From Mesorhizobium sp. CA8 (GTDB lineage Bacteria > Pseudomonadota > Alphaproteobacteria > Rhizobiales > Rhizobiaceae), in contig NZ_JAIUHG010000003.1 of assembly GCF_020164955.1 (NCBI RefSeq), forward strand, positions 221,617-285,616: a stretch of 64,000 bases of DNA, written 5' to 3'. The notes under the pieces are model-generated. The model was not told the DNA's origin and did no database searches. It saw only the letters and a list, made by a program, of their open reading frames with translations. Both the position numbers and the translations under genes were made by a program. Every line of letters begins with the position of its first letter. Position 1 is the first letter of the stretch. This document shows, in pieces, positions 25,001-34,740 of the stretch.

Positions 25001-27082
25001 CTATACGCGACCCTTCGCGAAGAAATCCGGATAGTCCTCCATCGCCGCGGCAATGATACGCAGCGAGGCGGCGATCTGCAGCATTTCGAGCCGATCGCTG
25101 CGTTGGGCGATGCTGGCCGCATATTGCCTCGCCACCGCGACGGTCGCGGTCTGCGGCTCGCCCGGGCGCCGAAACAGCAATTCGCGCGCCAGGCCGCGCA
25201 TGAAATTGCCGATGGATTCGACCGTTTCGTGCGGGACGGCGGAGTTCAACTGCGCCTGGCGCAGCCGCAGCACCTCCAGCCCGACGGTGACGGCGGCGAT
25301 GCTTCCGCCAAGCATGGGGTCGCCCTTGCGGCCCGTCTGCTGCACCTGCGGCATCAACTGGTTGATCCGGTCGTAGGCGAGGCTTTCGAACGCCGAACGC
25401 CGGGGGATGCGTTCATGCAGGCAAAGCCGCGCCAAATCCTCACGCATCGCCTGCGAGATTCGCTCAACGGTGACCCAGGGATCGGCCGGCAGCACGACGA
25501 TGAAGACGCCGATGGCAATCAGGATGCCGACCAGAATCGAGGCCGAGCCGGCGAAGAACGGCCCGGGATCATAGATCATCTGCTGATGCGGGCTGAGGAA
25601 GGCGAGGAAGTTGATCGCGAAGGCGGTGGCGACGCCAACATGACGCGGATTGGCCATGCCGAGCGCCGCAGGCACCAGGATCGGCACGACGAAGAGCGTG
25701 AACCAGCCGAAGCCCGGCAGCGCCGGCAGCGCGACCTGGCCGACCAGAAAGGCAAAAGGCAGCGCGATCAGCGTTCCGGTGAAGAAGCCCCAGGCGGACT
25801 GCACGGGATCGGGGCGCGATGCGAACAGGCTGGAGACGACGGCGACGAGGATGACGGTGCCGGCCGCTTCCGACCATTTGGTCGTCAGCCAGAAGATCGC
25901 CACGAGCAACGTCGCCAGCGCGGCGCGCACGGCATTGCGCCATGCGGCCTGGTAGTCGCGGTGGACGACCAAGGCCGGCTGGCCTCGCTCGCTCGATTTG
26001 CGGGAGACGGGCGACCGGAGTGCGTCAAGGCCGCGCATCACCTGCTTCAGCGCCTCGGCGAAATCGCCGGCGATGGTCAGTCGGGTGATGGTGCCGACTT
26101 TGTCTTCGCCGTTATCGTAGGGACCGGTATCGTTGGGCAGGTCGGGCATCTCCCTGGCCTTGCTCGCGATCGCGTCGAGCCGTGCCACCCATGGCCCTGT
26201 GTCATCGAGCGCGCCGGGCGTCGCCGCCAGTTCACCGACGAAGGCTTTCAATTCGCTGCGCATGGGAATGAGCGCTGCGTTCTTCGGCCTGCGGTGGCTG
26301 TGCAGGGCGCGCGCCGCGGAAAGCGCCCACAGAAGCTGGCCGATCGTGCGCCGCACCGGGTGGGCGCTGGTGGCGAAGCTCGGCGCCTCCAGCCGCGCAT
26401 AGGTGCGCATCTCCGCGAGGGTCTGGGCATCGGCGATCAGCTTGCGCTGGAGCGCGGCAAGGCTTGCCGGATCGCCATCGGAAAAGGCGCCACCGGCATA
26501 TTCGGCGAGGTCGAGAATGCTGCGCTTCAGCCGGGAGATGATGGCGTCGGCGGCGAGCTTCGGCAGGATCAGCCGGCTGGTGACGCCGGCGCAGACGATG
26601 CCGAGAACGATCTCGGCGCACCGCGCGATCGCCAGCTCGACGACGATATGCGGCTGTCCAAGGGCCGGCAGGCTGATGATCATCGCCGTATAGCCGGCAA
26701 GGGCGGCGCCATAGGCTTCCGGGTTGCGCAACAGCGACGAGACGAGCGTGCAGACGCCGATCCAGAGCGCCAGCACGGTGACCAGCAGCCACGGATTGGC
26801 GCCGAACAGCGATGTGATGCCGATAGCGGCAAGACCGCCCGCCAGCGTGCCGAGCAGCCTGTAGAAGCCCTTCGCCAGCACCATGCCGGCCACCGGCTGC
26901 GCGACGATGAACACCGTCATCATCGCCCATTGCGGATGGTCGAGCTTCAGCGCGTAGGCGGCAAGAAGCGCGATCAGCCCCGCCGAAACCGTGCGTAAGG
27001 CGAATATCCAATCCGAACGGGTCGGCTGTGTCAGGCCCCTTAATGGTATCTCGGCAAGCTCTTTCAGCCGCGCCCAGGTCAC
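25001..27082 (-). CDS. FUSC-family inner-membrane transporter (AaeB-like)
   Basis: The 693-residue protein has two blocks of about six membrane helices (about residues 20-165 and 375-510), separated and followed by long hydrophilic domains. This is the duplicated layout of FUSC/AaeB proteins, which export aromatic acids and related toxic compounds. A start at GTG 27082 (MTWARLKELAEIPLRG) has GGAG 8 bases upstream. The frame extends to 27244, but that part lies inside parE and does not look coding. It follows parE on the same strand after 43 bases. An AaeA-like membrane fusion partner is not adjacent. Confidence 0.87.
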   Translation of the reverse strand: MTWARLKELAEIPLRGLTQPTRSDWIFALRTVSAGLIALLAAYALKLDHPQWAMMTVFIVAQPVAGMVLAKGFYRLLGTLAGGLAAIGITSLFGANPWLLVTVLALWIGVCTLVSSLLRNPEAYGAALAGYTAMIISLPALGQPHIVVELAIARCAEIVLGIVCAGVTSRLILPKLAADAIISRLKRSILDLAEYAGGAFSDGDPASLAALQRKLIADAQTLAEMRTYARLEAPSFATSAHPVRRTIGQLLWALSAARALHSHRRPKNAALIPMRSELKAFVGELAATPGALDDTGPWVARLDAIASKAREMPDLPNDTGPYDNGEDKVGTITRLTIAGDFAEALKQVMRGLDALRSPVSRKSSERGQPALVVHRDYQAAWRNAVRAALATLLVAIFWLTTKWSEAAGTVILVAVVSSLFASRPDPVQSAWGFFTGTLIALPFAFLVGQVALPALPGFGWFTLFVVPILVPAALGMANPRHVGVATAFAINFLAFLSPHQQMIYDPGPFFAGSASILVGILIAIGVFIVVLPADPWVTVERISQAMREDLARLCLHERIPRRSAFESLAYDRINQLMPQVQQTGRKGDPMLGGSIAAVTVGLEVLRLRQAQLNSAVPHETVESIGNFMRGLARELLFRRPGEPQTATVAVARQYAASIAQRSDRLEMLQIAASLRIIAAAMEDYPDFFAKGRV

Positions 27083-27125
27083 ATGCCCGTCTCCATGCCG
27101 GAGCCTGTTATGGACCGGACGGCGT

Positions 27126-29189
27126 TCAGATATCCAGCACGTCCGTCTCGGCGAATTCGGCGCGCTCCTGGATGAAGCGGAAACGCGCCTCGGGCTTGGT
27201 GCCCATAAGCGCGTCGACGGCATCCTTGGTGGCCTGCTCGGCATCGATCACATCAACCCTCAGAAGCGTGCGCTTCTTCGGATCCATCGTGGTCTCCTTG
27301 AGCTGTGAGGCCATCATCTCGCCCAGGCCCTTGAAGCGGCCGATCTCGACCTTGCCGCGTCCGGCGAACTCGGTGCGTAGCAACTCGTCCTTATGCGCGT
27401 CGTCGCGGGCATAGCCGACCTTGCCGCCTTGCCGGATCGAATAGAGCGGCGGCACGGCCATGTAGAGATGGCCGCCGCGGATCAGGTTCGGCATCTCCTG
27501 ATAGAAGAAGGTGATCAACAGCGAAGCGATGTGCGCGCCGTCGACGTCGGCGTCGGTCATGATGATCACGCGGTCGTAGCGCAGATCCTCATCGCGGTAT
27601 TTCGAGCGCGTGCCGCAGCCGAGCGCCTGGATCAGGTCGGAAATCTGCTGGTTGGCGGCAAGCTTGTCGTTGCCGGCGGAAGCGACGTTGAGGATCTTGC
27701 CGCGCAGCGGGAGCACTGCCTGGCTGGCGCGGTCGCGCGCCTGCTTGGCCGAGCCGCCGGCCGAGTCACCCTCGACGATGAAGATCTCGGCGCCGGCGGC
27801 GGCGTTCTGGGTGCAATCGGCGAGCTTGCCCGGAAGGCGCAGCTTGCGCACGGCGCTCTTACGCGAGACTTCCTTCTCCTGGCGGCGCCGAACGCGCTCG
27901 TCGGCGCGCGCGATGACCCAGTCGAGAAGCTTCGAGGCTTCCTGCGGATTGTCGGCCAGCCAATGGTCGAACGGGTCGCGGATGGCGTTCTCGACGATGC
28001 GCATCGCCTCGATCGTCGCCAGCCTGTCCTTGGTCTGACCGACGAATTCCGGCTCGCGGATGAATACCGACAGCATGCCTGCGGCAGAGATCATCACGTC
28101 GTCGGTGGTGACGATCGAGGCGCGCTTGTTGCCGATGAGGTCGGCATAGGCGCGCAGTCCGCGCGTCAGCACGTTGCGGAAGCCTGCCTCATGCGTGCCG
28201 CCCTCGGGGGTCGGAATGGTGTTGCAATAGGAGTTGAGGAAACCATCGCCGCCGAACCAGGTGACGGCCCATTCAAGCGAACCGTGGCCGCCCTGCTTGT
28301 CGCTCTTCCCTGCGAAAACCTCGCGCGTGACCTGGAATTCGTCGCCCAGCGTCGCCTTGAGATAATCTTTAAGGCCCCCGGGGAAATGGAACTCGGCCTT
28401 GGCCGGCGTCTGGTCCTTGTCCTTGATCAGCGACGGATCGCAGGTCCAGCGGATCTCGACACCGCCGAACAGATAGGCCTTCGAGCGCGTCATGCGGTAA
28501 AGCCGCGCCGGCTCGAAGGCAGCGCCCTTGCCGAAAATCTGCTCGTCGGGATGGAAGCGGGTCCGCGTGCCGCGGCGGTTGTGAACCTCGCCGAGGTGTT
28601 CGAGCCCGCTGACCGGGACGCCGCGGGAGAATCTTTGGCGGTAAAGTTGGCGACCCCGCGCGACCTCGACCTCAAGGTGGTCCGACAGCGCATTGACGAC
28701 CGAAACGCCGACGCCGTGCAGGCCGCCGGAAGTCTCATAGACCTTGGAGTCGAACTTTCCGCCCGAATGCAGCGTCGTCATGATGACTTCGAGCGCCGGC
28801 TTCTTGAATTTCGGATGCGGATCGACCGGGATGCCGCGACCATTGTCGGTCACGGTCAGGAAGCCGTCGGCGGAAAGCTCGACGTCGATGAAGGTGGCGT
28901 GGCCGGCCACCGCCTCATCCATCGAATTGTCGATGACCTCGGCGAACAGGTGATGCATCGCCTTGTCGTCGGTGCCGCCGATATACATGCCCGGACGGCG
29001 GCGCACCGGCTCGAGCCCTTCCAGCACCTCGATGTCGGCGGCGCTGTAGCTTTCGCTGCCGTCGCGGGTGGCGGTGGAACGCTTCGCGGCCTGCACCAGC
29101 GGATCGGCGGGCCGCGAGGGCGCGCGCACTTGCTGCGGCTGCTTTTCCGGGGTGCCAAAAAGATCGCTGGTGTCGTCCATGCTAGCCAT
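27126..29189 (-). CDS. parE: DNA topoisomerase IV subunit B
   Basis: ParE is the ATPase subunit of topoisomerase IV, which unlinks daughter chromosomes. The 687-residue protein has the GHKL ATPase domain (VLEGLEPVRRRPGMYIG near 55, DNGRGIPVDPHPK, GGLHGVGVSVVNAL), a transducer domain, and the toprim domain with EGDSAGGSAKQARDR and the DADVDGAHI metal site. The ending KPEARFRFIQERA is typical. The ATG at 29189 is followed by another at 29180; either is possible. It diverges from the Tad locus across 226 bases. parC is not in the window. Confidence 0.97.
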   Translation of the reverse strand: MASMDDTSDLFGTPEKQPQQVRAPSRPADPLVQAAKRSTATRDGSESYSAADIEVLEGLEPVRRRPGMYIGGTDDKAMHHLFAEVIDNSMDEAVAGHATFIDVELSADGFLTVTDNGRGIPVDPHPKFKKPALEVIMTTLHSGGKFDSKVYETSGGLHGVGVSVVNALSDHLEVEVARGRQLYRQRFSRGVPVSGLEHLGEVHNRRGTRTRFHPDEQIFGKGAAFEPARLYRMTRSKAYLFGGVEIRWTCDPSLIKDKDQTPAKAEFHFPGGLKDYLKATLGDEFQVTREVFAGKSDKQGGHGSLEWAVTWFGGDGFLNSYCNTIPTPEGGTHEAGFRNVLTRGLRAYADLIGNKRASIVTTDDVMISAAGMLSVFIREPEFVGQTKDRLATIEAMRIVENAIRDPFDHWLADNPQEASKLLDWVIARADERVRRRQEKEVSRKSAVRKLRLPGKLADCTQNAAAGAEIFIVEGDSAGGSAKQARDRASQAVLPLRGKILNVASAGNDKLAANQQISDLIQALGCGTRSKYRDEDLRYDRVIIMTDADVDGAHIASLLITFFYQEMPNLIRGGHLYMAVPPLYSIRQGGKVGYARDDAHKDELLRTEFAGRGKVEIGRFKGLGEMMASQLKETTMDPKKRTLLRVDVIDAEQATKDAVDALMGTKPEARFRFIQERAEFAETDVLDI

Positions 29190-29415
29190 TAAATCCGGTA
29201 CTGCGAATCACTCCTCGATACTGCCACGCTTTTGGCGGGCGAACGAGGTTCCTGTTCCGTTCAGGGATTCAAACTGTCTCTTGTTCCAAAACCATTCGAT
29301 AACCAAGCCGGCCGAAATAGGGCAATTGGCGGGTCGCGGGATTCCTGATTCTTTAACATTAACGCCTAGCGTGAGGCCCAACCAACAAAAGACCACGGGC
29401 GTCAGGGGTTCCATT

Positions 29416-30351
29416 GTGAGGGGCAGGGCCATAACCATGATCGGCATCGCCGCCGTTTTCGGCGCGATCTCGATCTTTGCCGCGGATTTCTGGGTCAAAA
29501 GCCAGGCGAAGGCTCAGCCTGAGGTCAAGGTCGTTGCCGCGCCGCAGCAGCCCAAGGTCGAGTTCAAGACCATCGTGGTGGCGCAAGCGCCGCTGCGCTA
29601 CGGCATGGAGCTCGGTCGACCGCAGCTCGCCGAGATTCCGTGGCCGCAGGATTCCGTGCCGCAAGGTGCCTTCCCGACCATCGACAAGCTGCTCGCCGAC
29701 GGCAGCCGGGTCGTGCTGTCACCGATAGAGGTCAACGAGCCGGTCTTGCTCACCAAGCTGTCGGGACCGAACGGGCGCGCCACCCTTTCCAACATGCTGT
29801 CGCCGGGAATGCGGGCCGTCACCATCCGCACCGACGAGATCGCCGGCGTCGGCGGTTTCATCACGCCGGGAGACCGCGTCGACGTCGTGCTGACGCGTGA
29901 TGCGGGAGACATCCAGGAAGTATCCAAGAATGCTCAAGGGGCTGCCGGCTCGACGGTGACGTCCGAGGTCGTCGTTGCCGACGTCAAGGTGCTTTCGGTC
30001 GGGCAGGGCGCCGACGAACGCAAGACCGAGCCGCAAGTCGCCAATTCGGTGACCATCGAGGTGACCAACGAAGGGGCGCAGAAAGTGGCGCTCGCCCGCA
30101 CCGTCGGCACCTTGTCGCTGTCCTTACGGTCCGCGGCCGACGCCAGTGACGGCAAAAGCGGGCTGACGACCATCTCGTCGTTCGGCGGTTCGGTTGCGGC
30201 AAGCGCGCAGGCAAGCGCGGCCTCGCTCGTCAATGCGGTGACGAAGGACCAGGACGAGCCGAAATTCAAGACGGTGATCGTAACGCGCGGCGACAAGGTC
30301 GAGGAATACAAGGTTCCTTCGCGGCAACCGCCGCAGGAACTGCAGCAATAG
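29416..30351 (+). CDS. cpaB: Tad pilus assembly protein CpaB
   Basis: CpaB/RcpC is a periplasmic, inner-membrane-anchored protein of Flp/Tad pilus machines. The 311-residue product has one N-terminal membrane segment, an SAF domain (about 50-120, APLRYGMELGRPQLAEIPWP) and an RcpC-type domain (about 125-290, GMRAVTIRTDEIAGVGGFITPGDRVD in two pieces is characteristic). I chose a GTG at 29416 (MRGRAITM) with AGGGG 7 bases upstream; ATG 29437 is also possible. It starts the plus-strand Tad operon. Confidence 0.9.
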   Translation: MRGRAITMIGIAAVFGAISIFAADFWVKSQAKAQPEVKVVAAPQQPKVEFKTIVVAQAPLRYGMELGRPQLAEIPWPQDSVPQGAFPTIDKLLADGSRVVLSPIEVNEPVLLTKLSGPNGRATLSNMLSPGMRAVTIRTDEIAGVGGFITPGDRVDVVLTRDAGDIQEVSKNAQGAAGSTVTSEVVVADVKVLSVGQGADERKTEPQVANSVTIEVTNEGAQKVALARTVGTLSLSLRSAADASDGKSGLTTISSFGGSVAASAQASAASLVNAVTKDQDEPKFKTVIVTRGDKVEEYKVPSRQPPQELQQ

Positions 30352-30380
30352 CCGGTGGGGACCGGCGGGGACGGGGCAAG

Positions 30381-31820
30381 ATGTTCGGGTTTGATGCATT
30401 TCGGACGACCGGCGGATGGCGTCTTCTCGGCGCGATCGCGCTGGCGGCGGCAATGCTTGGCGTCGCCGCGCCGGCAAGGGCGGGCAATGACGTCGTCTAT
30501 GTCTCGGCGAACAAGAACGCCTCGATCAAGGTCGCCAAGGGCAAGCCGAAGACGATCATGACGAGCGCCGCCTTCTACCAGATCGTCATCGGCGATCCGG
30601 AGATCGCGAACGTCAACCCGCTGACCGACAAGTCCTTCTATGTGCTGGGCAACAATCTGGGCACCACCGGCATTGCCCTGTTCGACCAGAACAAGCAGCT
30701 TGTCGGCACCATCGACATCGAGGTGACGCTGGATACCGACCAACTGGCCAGCACCATCCGCGCCAGCGTGCCCGACGCCAAGATCAAGGTCGGCTCGGCA
30801 AACGGGCGCGTCGTGCTGTCGGGCGAGGCCGATGATGCGGTCGCCGCCGACAAGGCCAGCAAGATTGCGTCGCGCTTTTCCGGCAACGAGGAAGTCATCA
30901 ACTCGGTCAACATCTCGTCCTCGCAGCAGGTGCAGCTCAACGTCCGCTTCGTCGAGATCAACCGTCAGGCCGGCCAGGACCTCGGCGCCAAATATGCCGC
31001 CAATTTCGCCTATGGCATCGGCAACCGCAAAGTCGTGCTCAACCCGGGTGGGGGAGACCTGCCGGCTGCCGGAACAGGCGAGATCATCGGCAGCCTGCTG
31101 TCGAACGGCGTTTCGATCGACATCGCGATCAAGGCTTTGGAGGAACGCGGCCTTGCGCGGCGGCTGGCGGAGCCGAACCTGATTGCGCGTTCGGGGCAGA
31201 CCGCGAGCTTCCTTGCCGGCGGCGAGTTCCCGATCCCGGTTTCCGAGGACAATGGCAAGATCAGCGTCACCTATAAGAAGTACGGCGTCGGCCTGGATTT
31301 CACGCCGACGGTGCTGAAGGACGGGCTGGTAAGCCTCGACATCGCACCGGAAGTGTCCTCGATCGACCCGTCCGCTTCCATCCAGGTCAGCAGCGGCATT
31401 TCCATTCCGGCCTTCATCGTGCGTCGCGCCAGGACATCGGTCGACCTCAAGAACGGCCAGAGCTTCATGATCGCCGGCCTCCTGCAATCGCAGAACGACA
31501 TCACGACGTCGCGGGTGCCGGGGATCGGCAAGCTGCCGGTGCTCGGTCCGCTGTTTTCCTCGAAATCCTATCAGCGGCGCGAGACCGATCTGGTCATCAT
31601 CGTCACGCCTTACCTAGTCAAGCCGGTGGATCCCTCGAAGAAGATGGTCGAGCCGACCGACGGCACTCAGCCGGCAAGCCCCGCCGATTACTTCCTGAAC
31701 AACACCGAGGAAGTGGACGCCTCGGCGTCGAAGCGTCCGGTGGCGCTGGCAGACGGCAGCGCCGCCCGCCCGGTGGCTGCCGCCACGTCCGGCCACTTCC
31801 TCGATCTGCCAAAGGACTAA
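30381..31820 (+). CDS. cpaC: Tad pilus outer-membrane secretin CpaC
   Basis: CpaC/RcpA forms the outer-membrane channel of the Tad machine. The 479-residue precursor has a signal peptide (cleavage near APARA), an N-terminal pilus/secretin domain, a BON-like segment (about 110-175), and a C-terminal secretin domain ending in the signature VPGIGKLPVLGPLFSSKS followed by TDLVIIVTPYLV. The spacing to cpaB is 29 bases and to the next gene 3 bases, so it sits inside one operon. The tail after the secretin core is long and Ala/Ser-rich. Confidence 0.93.
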   Translation: MFGFDAFRTTGGWRLLGAIALAAAMLGVAAPARAGNDVVYVSANKNASIKVAKGKPKTIMTSAAFYQIVIGDPEIANVNPLTDKSFYVLGNNLGTTGIALFDQNKQLVGTIDIEVTLDTDQLASTIRASVPDAKIKVGSANGRVVLSGEADDAVAADKASKIASRFSGNEEVINSVNISSSQQVQLNVRFVEINRQAGQDLGAKYAANFAYGIGNRKVVLNPGGGDLPAAGTGEIIGSLLSNGVSIDIAIKALEERGLARRLAEPNLIARSGQTASFLAGGEFPIPVSEDNGKISVTYKKYGVGLDFTPTVLKDGLVSLDIAPEVSSIDPSASIQVSSGISIPAFIVRRARTSVDLKNGQSFMIAGLLQSQNDITTSRVPGIGKLPVLGPLFSSKSYQRRETDLVIIVTPYLVKPVDPSKKMVEPTDGTQPASPADYFLNNTEEVDASASKRPVALADGSAARPVAAATSGHFLDLPKD

Positions 31821-31823
31821 GCC

Positions 31824-32090
31824 ATGCGCATCCCCGCCTGCATCGCTCTGCTCCTGGCCGGTTTCGCCGGCGGTTGCACCAGCGATGACTATGTACGCGC
31901 CGAAGGGGTGACCTTGGCGGCCGGCAACGCGCAGGCATCCAACACTGTCATGCAGATGGTCGATCCATGGAAGTACGGCGTGCAGAACACAAGGCTTCTG
32001 GTGCCGGCCCAGCGTCCGGGTCCCGGGAGCGCTGCTGTTGGCGCGACAGCCGGCTCCGCGCCGACGACATCATCAACCACATCGAACTGA
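31824..32090 (+). CDS. Miniature lipoprotein in the CpaD position of the Tad locus
   Basis: The 88-residue lipoprotein precursor has a signal peptide ending in a lipobox-like AGG-C at about residue 18. The mature part reads AAGNAQASNTVMQMVDPWKY near its centre, then a Pro/Ala/Thr/Ser-rich tail. It lies between cpaC and cpaE, where other Tad loci encode the CpaD lipoprotein, usually more than twice this length. It does not look like a truncated CpaD. I recall small rhizobial proteins with a similar 'QMVDPW' core near Tad genes, but cannot verify it here. A role in the outer-membrane part of the machine is inferred from position. Spacing is 3 bases upstream and 13 downstream. Confidence 0.75.
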   Translation: MRIPACIALLLAGFAGGCTSDDYVRAEGVTLAAGNAQASNTVMQMVDPWKYGVQNTRLLVPAQRPGPGSAAVGATAGSAPTTSSTTSN

Positions 32091-32103
32091 TGGGCTGACG
32101 CCG

Positions 32104-33318
32104 ATGGCATCTGGCACCAAGACGAAGAAGATCCTGCTCGTTTCGACGGACAGGACGTTTCTGCAGGACACGCGGACCGCTTTCGCGGCCTCCGAGGTCA
32201 TCGAGCTTTTGACGCTGGAAAAGAGCGTCAACGAGCTGCGCGGCGAGATCCTCGAAGCGGCCTTCGGCACGGTCATCATCGACATGGATGCGGCCAAGCT
32301 CGAGCAAATCGAGTCGCTGCAGCGCGTCATGCGGCGGCTGGAAGGCAGCGTCCCGGTGGTCGTCGTCACGCAGGAATTCAACGCGGCTGCGGTGCGCATC
32401 CTGGTGCAGCTCAAGGTCGCCGATTTCCTGGTCAAGCCGATCACCACGGCCGACCTCGTGCGTTCCGTCATCCGTGCGCTGCAAGGGCCGGGGCGGGAAG
32501 AGAACACCGAATCGCATATTTATACGTTCATGCCCGCAGCCGGCGGCGTCGGCACGACAACGCTTGCCTTGCAAACGGCCTTCCAGCTGCATCATTCCGT
32601 GACGCGCGGCGCCTCGACATGCGTCGTCGACCTCAATTTCCAGCAGGGCGCCTGCGCCGAATATCTCGACCTCGAGCCGCGCTTCGACATCACGGAAATC
32701 GAGAACCAGCCGGAGCGCCTCGACCGGCAATTGCTTGATGTGATGCTGTCCAAGCATGCGAGCGGGCTCTGCGTGCTTGCCGCTCCCACGCGCCCGTCCG
32801 AAATGCGCTCGTTCAAAACCGATGTCGTGGTGCGCATGCTCGACCTCGTGGCGGCTTATTTCGACAATGTCGTCATCGACATGCCGCGCACCTGGTTCCC
32901 CTGGACCGAGACGGTGCTGCTGGGTTCCAACAAGCTCTATATCGTCGCCGAGATGACGGTGCCCTGCCTGCGCCATACGCAGCGCCTGATCCAGGCCGTC
33001 TATGAGACCGCCGGCAAGGAAGTAAAGCCCAACGTCATCGTCAACCGCTTCGAGCAGAAGATGTTCGACAGCGGCATCAAGCAGGCGGACGTTCAGGAGA
33101 TACTCGGCGAGCATTTCGTCGGCGGCATCTCCAACAACTACCGGCTGGTCCGCGAGGCGGTCGATCGCGGCGTGCCGCTGCACGCCATCGACCCCAATGC
33201 CAATGTCGTCAACGACCTGAAGAAGATCATCCTGCCGGAGGAGGCCATCCAGACCACGGTCAAGTCGAAATCGCTGTTCGGCCTGGGCAAGGGCCTGCTG
33301 AAGAGGAAGGCAGGATGA
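32104..33318 (+). CDS. cpaE: Tad pilus localisation protein CpaE/TadZ
   Basis: The 404-residue protein has a receiver-like N-terminal domain (about 10-125) and a MinD/ParA-like ATPase domain (about 140-380). In Caulobacter CpaE targets the pilus machine to a pole. The Walker A region reads PAAGGVGTTTLALQTA, so the usual lysine after GxG is replaced (GVGTTT where GVGKTT or GVGKST is expected). TadZ proteins are known for atypical ATP sites. The receiver domain has Asp residues but I cannot show that it is phosphorylated. It overlaps cpaF by the 4 bases ATGA. Confidence 0.9.
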   Translation: MASGTKTKKILLVSTDRTFLQDTRTAFAASEVIELLTLEKSVNELRGEILEAAFGTVIIDMDAAKLEQIESLQRVMRRLEGSVPVVVVTQEFNAAAVRILVQLKVADFLVKPITTADLVRSVIRALQGPGREENTESHIYTFMPAAGGVGTTTLALQTAFQLHHSVTRGASTCVVDLNFQQGACAEYLDLEPRFDITEIENQPERLDRQLLDVMLSKHASGLCVLAAPTRPSEMRSFKTDVVVRMLDLVAAYFDNVVIDMPRTWFPWTETVLLGSNKLYIVAEMTVPCLRHTQRLIQAVYETAGKEVKPNVIVNRFEQKMFDSGIKQADVQEILGEHFVGGISNNYRLVREAVDRGVPLHAIDPNANVVNDLKKIILPEEAIQTTVKSKSLFGLGKGLLKRKAG

Positions 33319-34736
33319 GCAGCCGCTTCTCCAACCTGCAGAACCGCGATGTTCGTCCGCAGCGCGCGCCGGAGCCCGCGCCCACCACGCACAATGCGGT
33401 GATCATTCCGACGACTCGCAAGCCGGCGCCGCCGAAGCCTGAAGCGGCGCCCGCCAAGAGCGCCAACAAGGTGCTGGACGCACGCGTGCGTATCCATCGT
33501 ATGCTGCTCGAAGAGATCAACCTGGTCGCGCTGGAGCGGCTTCCCCGGGATGAAATGCGCCGTCAGGTGCATGAATTCGTTTCTGAAAAAACGCGCCATG
33601 AGCGCATGGCAATCAACAACGCAGAGCTCGACGCGCTGGTCGACGACATTGTCGACGAGATGGTCGGCCTCGGCCCGCTGGAGCCGCTGCTCAAGGACCC
33701 CGAGATCAACGACATCCTGATCAACGGCCACCAGAACTGCTTCGTCGAAAAGCGCGGCAAGCTGCAGCAGGTTCACATCCCGTTCAAGGATGAGGCGCAT
33801 CTGCTTCGAATCATTAATAAAATCGTCGCTGCGGTCGGCCGGCGCGTCGATGAATCGCAGCCGATGGTTGACGCCCGCATGCTCGACGGCTCCCGCTTCA
33901 ACGCTGCGATCCGGCCGGTCGGCGTCGACGGGCCGCTGGTGTCGATCCGCAAATTCTCCAAAAACAAGCTCGGCCTGCACAAGCTCGTCGAATTCGGCGC
34001 CATCACGCAGAACATGGCCGAGGTGCTGGCGGCGGCGGTGCATGCCCGCAAGACCACGATCATCTCCGGCGGCACCGGCACCGGCAAGACGACGATGCTC
34101 AATGCGCTGTCGGCTTTCATCCCGGAAGACGAGCGCCTGATCACCATCGAGGACGCCGCCGAACTGCAACTGCAGCAGCCGCATGTCGCGCGCATGGAAA
34201 CGCGGCCCGCCAATATCGAGGGCCACGGCGAACTGAAGCAGCGCGACCTGGTCAAGAACGCGCTGCGCATGCGTCCCGACCGCGTCATCCTCGGCGAGTG
34301 CCGCGGCGAGGAAGCCTTCGACATGCTGCAGGCGATGAACACCGGTCACGAAGGCTCGATGGCCACCATCCATGCCAACACGCCGCGCGATGCCATCTCG
34401 CGCCTGGAACAGATGCTCGGCATGACCGGCATGCCGATGACGGTGCAGTCGATCCGCAGCCAGATATCCAGCGCCATCGAGATCATCGTCCAACTGACGC
34501 GCCTTTCCGACGGCAAGCGCAAGGTGACCAGCATCGCCGAGGTGACCGGCATGGAAGGCGACGTGATCCAGATGCAGGAGATCTTCCGCTTCGTGCGCAC
34601 CGGCATGGAAGCGGACGGAAAGATACTCGGCCACTTCGAAGCGACCGGCATCCGCCCGCGCTTCCTCGAGGACCTGCGCAACATGGGCATCGAATTCCCG
34701 GGCAAGTATTTCGAACCCGGCCGGCCGCAGGACTAG
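33315..34736 (+). CDS. cpaF: Tad secretion ATPase CpaF/TadA
   Basis: CpaF is the hexameric motor ATPase that drives Flp pilus assembly. The 473-residue protein has a variable N-terminus (about 1-60), then the T2/T4-secretion ATPase core: Walker A GGTGTGKTT (near 256), the Asp box, and the Walker B/His box region RVILGECRGEEAFDML and GHEGSMATIHAN. All key residues are present. It begins within the last codons of cpaE and ends 4 bases before tadB, so translation is coupled along the operon. Confidence 0.96.
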   Translation: MSSRFSNLQNRDVRPQRAPEPAPTTHNAVIIPTTRKPAPPKPEAAPAKSANKVLDARVRIHRMLLEEINLVALERLPRDEMRRQVHEFVSEKTRHERMAINNAELDALVDDIVDEMVGLGPLEPLLKDPEINDILINGHQNCFVEKRGKLQQVHIPFKDEAHLLRIINKIVAAVGRRVDESQPMVDARMLDGSRFNAAIRPVGVDGPLVSIRKFSKNKLGLHKLVEFGAITQNMAEVLAAAVHARKTTIISGGTGTGKTTMLNALSAFIPEDERLITIEDAAELQLQQPHVARMETRPANIEGHGELKQRDLVKNALRMRPDRVILGECRGEEAFDMLQAMNTGHEGSMATIHANTPRDAISRLEQMLGMTGMPMTVQSIRSQISSAIEIIVQLTRLSDGKRKVTSIAEVTGMEGDVIQMQEIFRFVRTGMEADGKILGHFEATGIRPRFLEDLRNMGIEFPGKYFEPGRPQD

Positions 34737-34740
34737 GCCG

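Noticed and set aside
24935..26998. Long plus-strand open frame opposite the FUSC gene
   Set aside because: Antisense shadow with Gln/Arg/Asp-rich low-complexity translation; the minus-strand frame has clear membrane helices.
27393..29192. Long plus-strand open frame opposite parE
   Set aside because: Antisense shadow; parE motifs (EGDSAGGSAK, GGLHGVG) are intact on the minus strand.
29351..29372. TTTAACATTAAC before cpaB as a CtrA site
   Set aside because: The two TTAA halves are separated by 2 bases, not the required 7.
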